Assembly (NCBI RefSeq): GCF_019266065.1
Contig: NZ_LPNR01000132.1
Coordinates: 191,436-232,603 of the forward strand
Direction: 5' to 3'
Source: Nocardia sp. MH4
GTDB taxonomy: Bacteria; Actinomycetota; Actinomycetes; Mycobacteriales; Mycobacteriaceae
Length of the DNA stretch: 41,168 nt
How positions within the stretch are numbered: the stretch's first letter is position 1; each line of letters begins with the position of its first letter. Below the pieces are notes generated by a model that was given only the letters and a program-made list of their open reading frames with translations, searched no databases and was not told the origin of the DNA. Position numbers and translations under genes: made by a program. Below are positions 40,699 through 41,168 of the stretch, piece by piece.

Positions 40699-41168
40699 AT
40701 GACCGAACAGAGTGCAGCGACCCGCCCGCTCCGCATTGCGATCGTGGGCGCAGGACCGGCCGGTATCTACGCCGCCGACGCATTGATGAAGTCCGATGCC
40801 GATGTCAGCATCGACCTCTACGAGCGCATGCCCGCGCCCTTCGGCCTGATCCGCTACGGCGTCGCCCCCGACCACCCGCGCATCAAGGGCATCATCACCG
40901 CCCTGCACAAGGTCCTCGACAAAGACCAGGTGCGCCTGCTCGGCAACATCGACTACGGCACCGACATCACCCTCGACGACCTGCGCCAGTTCTACGACGC
41001 GGTCATCTTCTCCACCGGCGCCAACGCCGACCGCGCCCTGCCCATCCCCGGCATCGACCTCGACGGTTCCTACGGTGCCGCCGACTTCGTGTCCTGGTAC
41101 GACGGGCACCCCGACGTGCCGCGCTCGTGGCCGCTGGACGCGGAGAAGGTCGCCGTGCTCGGCGTCGG
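40699..41168 (+). CDS. fprA: ferredoxin/adrenodoxin-type NADP+ reductase FprA, 3' end outside the window
   Basis: 156 residues visible. FAD-binding IAIVGAGPAGIYAADAL, then YERMPAPFGLIRYGVAPDHPRIK, the diagnostic adrenodoxin-reductase/FprA segment, and STGANADRALPIPGIDL. Transfers electrons from NADPH to ferredoxins, including iron-sulfur partners of P450s. Preceded by an IdeR-like box, so it probably responds to iron. Confidence 0.93.
   Translation, partial: MTEQSAATRPLRIAIVGAGPAGIYAADALMKSDADVSIDLYERMPAPFGLIRYGVAPDHPRIKGIITALHKVLDKDQVRLLGNIDYGTDITLDDLRQFYDAVIFSTGANADRALPIPGIDLDGSYGAADFVSWYDGHPDVPRSWPLDAEKVAVLGV

Overview
The window comes from a high-GC actinobacterium of the Mycobacteriales, most likely Nocardia or a close relative. 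The evidence is the F420-dependent glucose-6-phosphate dehydrogenase, the glnX-glnH-pknG signalling operon, WXG100 (type VII secretion) gene remnants, a SAM-IV riboswitch and an IdeR-type iron box. From memory, the block thiG-thiS-thiO/thiE/mutT3/glnX-glnH-pknG/ackA-pta/fgd1 follows the Mycobacterium tuberculosis order Rv0417 to Rv0407, and rhodanese-metZ matches Rv0390-Rv0391. These blocks are interrupted by accessory genes.

Layout. 1-7.8 kb: a minus-strand operon for branched-chain or terpenoid acyl-CoA breakdown (AtuA-like protein, acyl-CoA dehydrogenase, carboxyltransferase, biotin carboxylase/BCCP, second acyl-CoA dehydrogenase). It carries three copies of a short palindromic repeat, one of them in frame inside the biotin carboxylase gene. 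7.9-10.9 kb: small membrane protein, class III adenylate cyclase and a two-gene ABC exporter. 11.0-12.3 kb: decayed WXG100/type VII effector remnants with a surviving downstream gene. 12.3-15.7 kb: thiamine thiazole genes, thiE and mutT3. 15.9-24.1 kb: glnX-glnH-pknG facing ackA-pta. 24.2-27.2 kb: F420 genes, a MerR regulator and a HAD phosphatase. 27.2-30.8 kb: a luciferase-like monooxygenase, FMN reductase and YceI operon, then a pfpI-marR operon under tandem palindromic operators. 30.8-33.1 kb: a minimal NfeD/flotillin pair and two small genes.

33.2-38.2 kb is an accessory island, visibly less GC-rich by eye. It holds a type VII effector-like gene with an HExxH motif broken by three frameshifts, a lipoprotein gene, and a two-gene minus-strand operon. 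That operon encodes an Abi_2-type HEPN protein, translationally coupled to an HTH-methyltransferase-specificity fusion, and is preceded by a nested hairpin region that looks like a structured RNA. No restriction subunit is present. This RNA/HEPN/methyltransferase cassette is the strongest candidate for an undescribed defence or toxin-antitoxin system.

38.2-41.2 kb: the rhodanese-metZ operon behind a SAM-IV riboswitch, a membrane protein, and the start of fprA behind an IdeR-like box. The long opposite-strand open frames over these genes are GC-driven shadows and are not annotated. No tRNA, rRNA, CRISPR array or insertion sequence was seen, and no gene-free stretch exceeds 300 bases.
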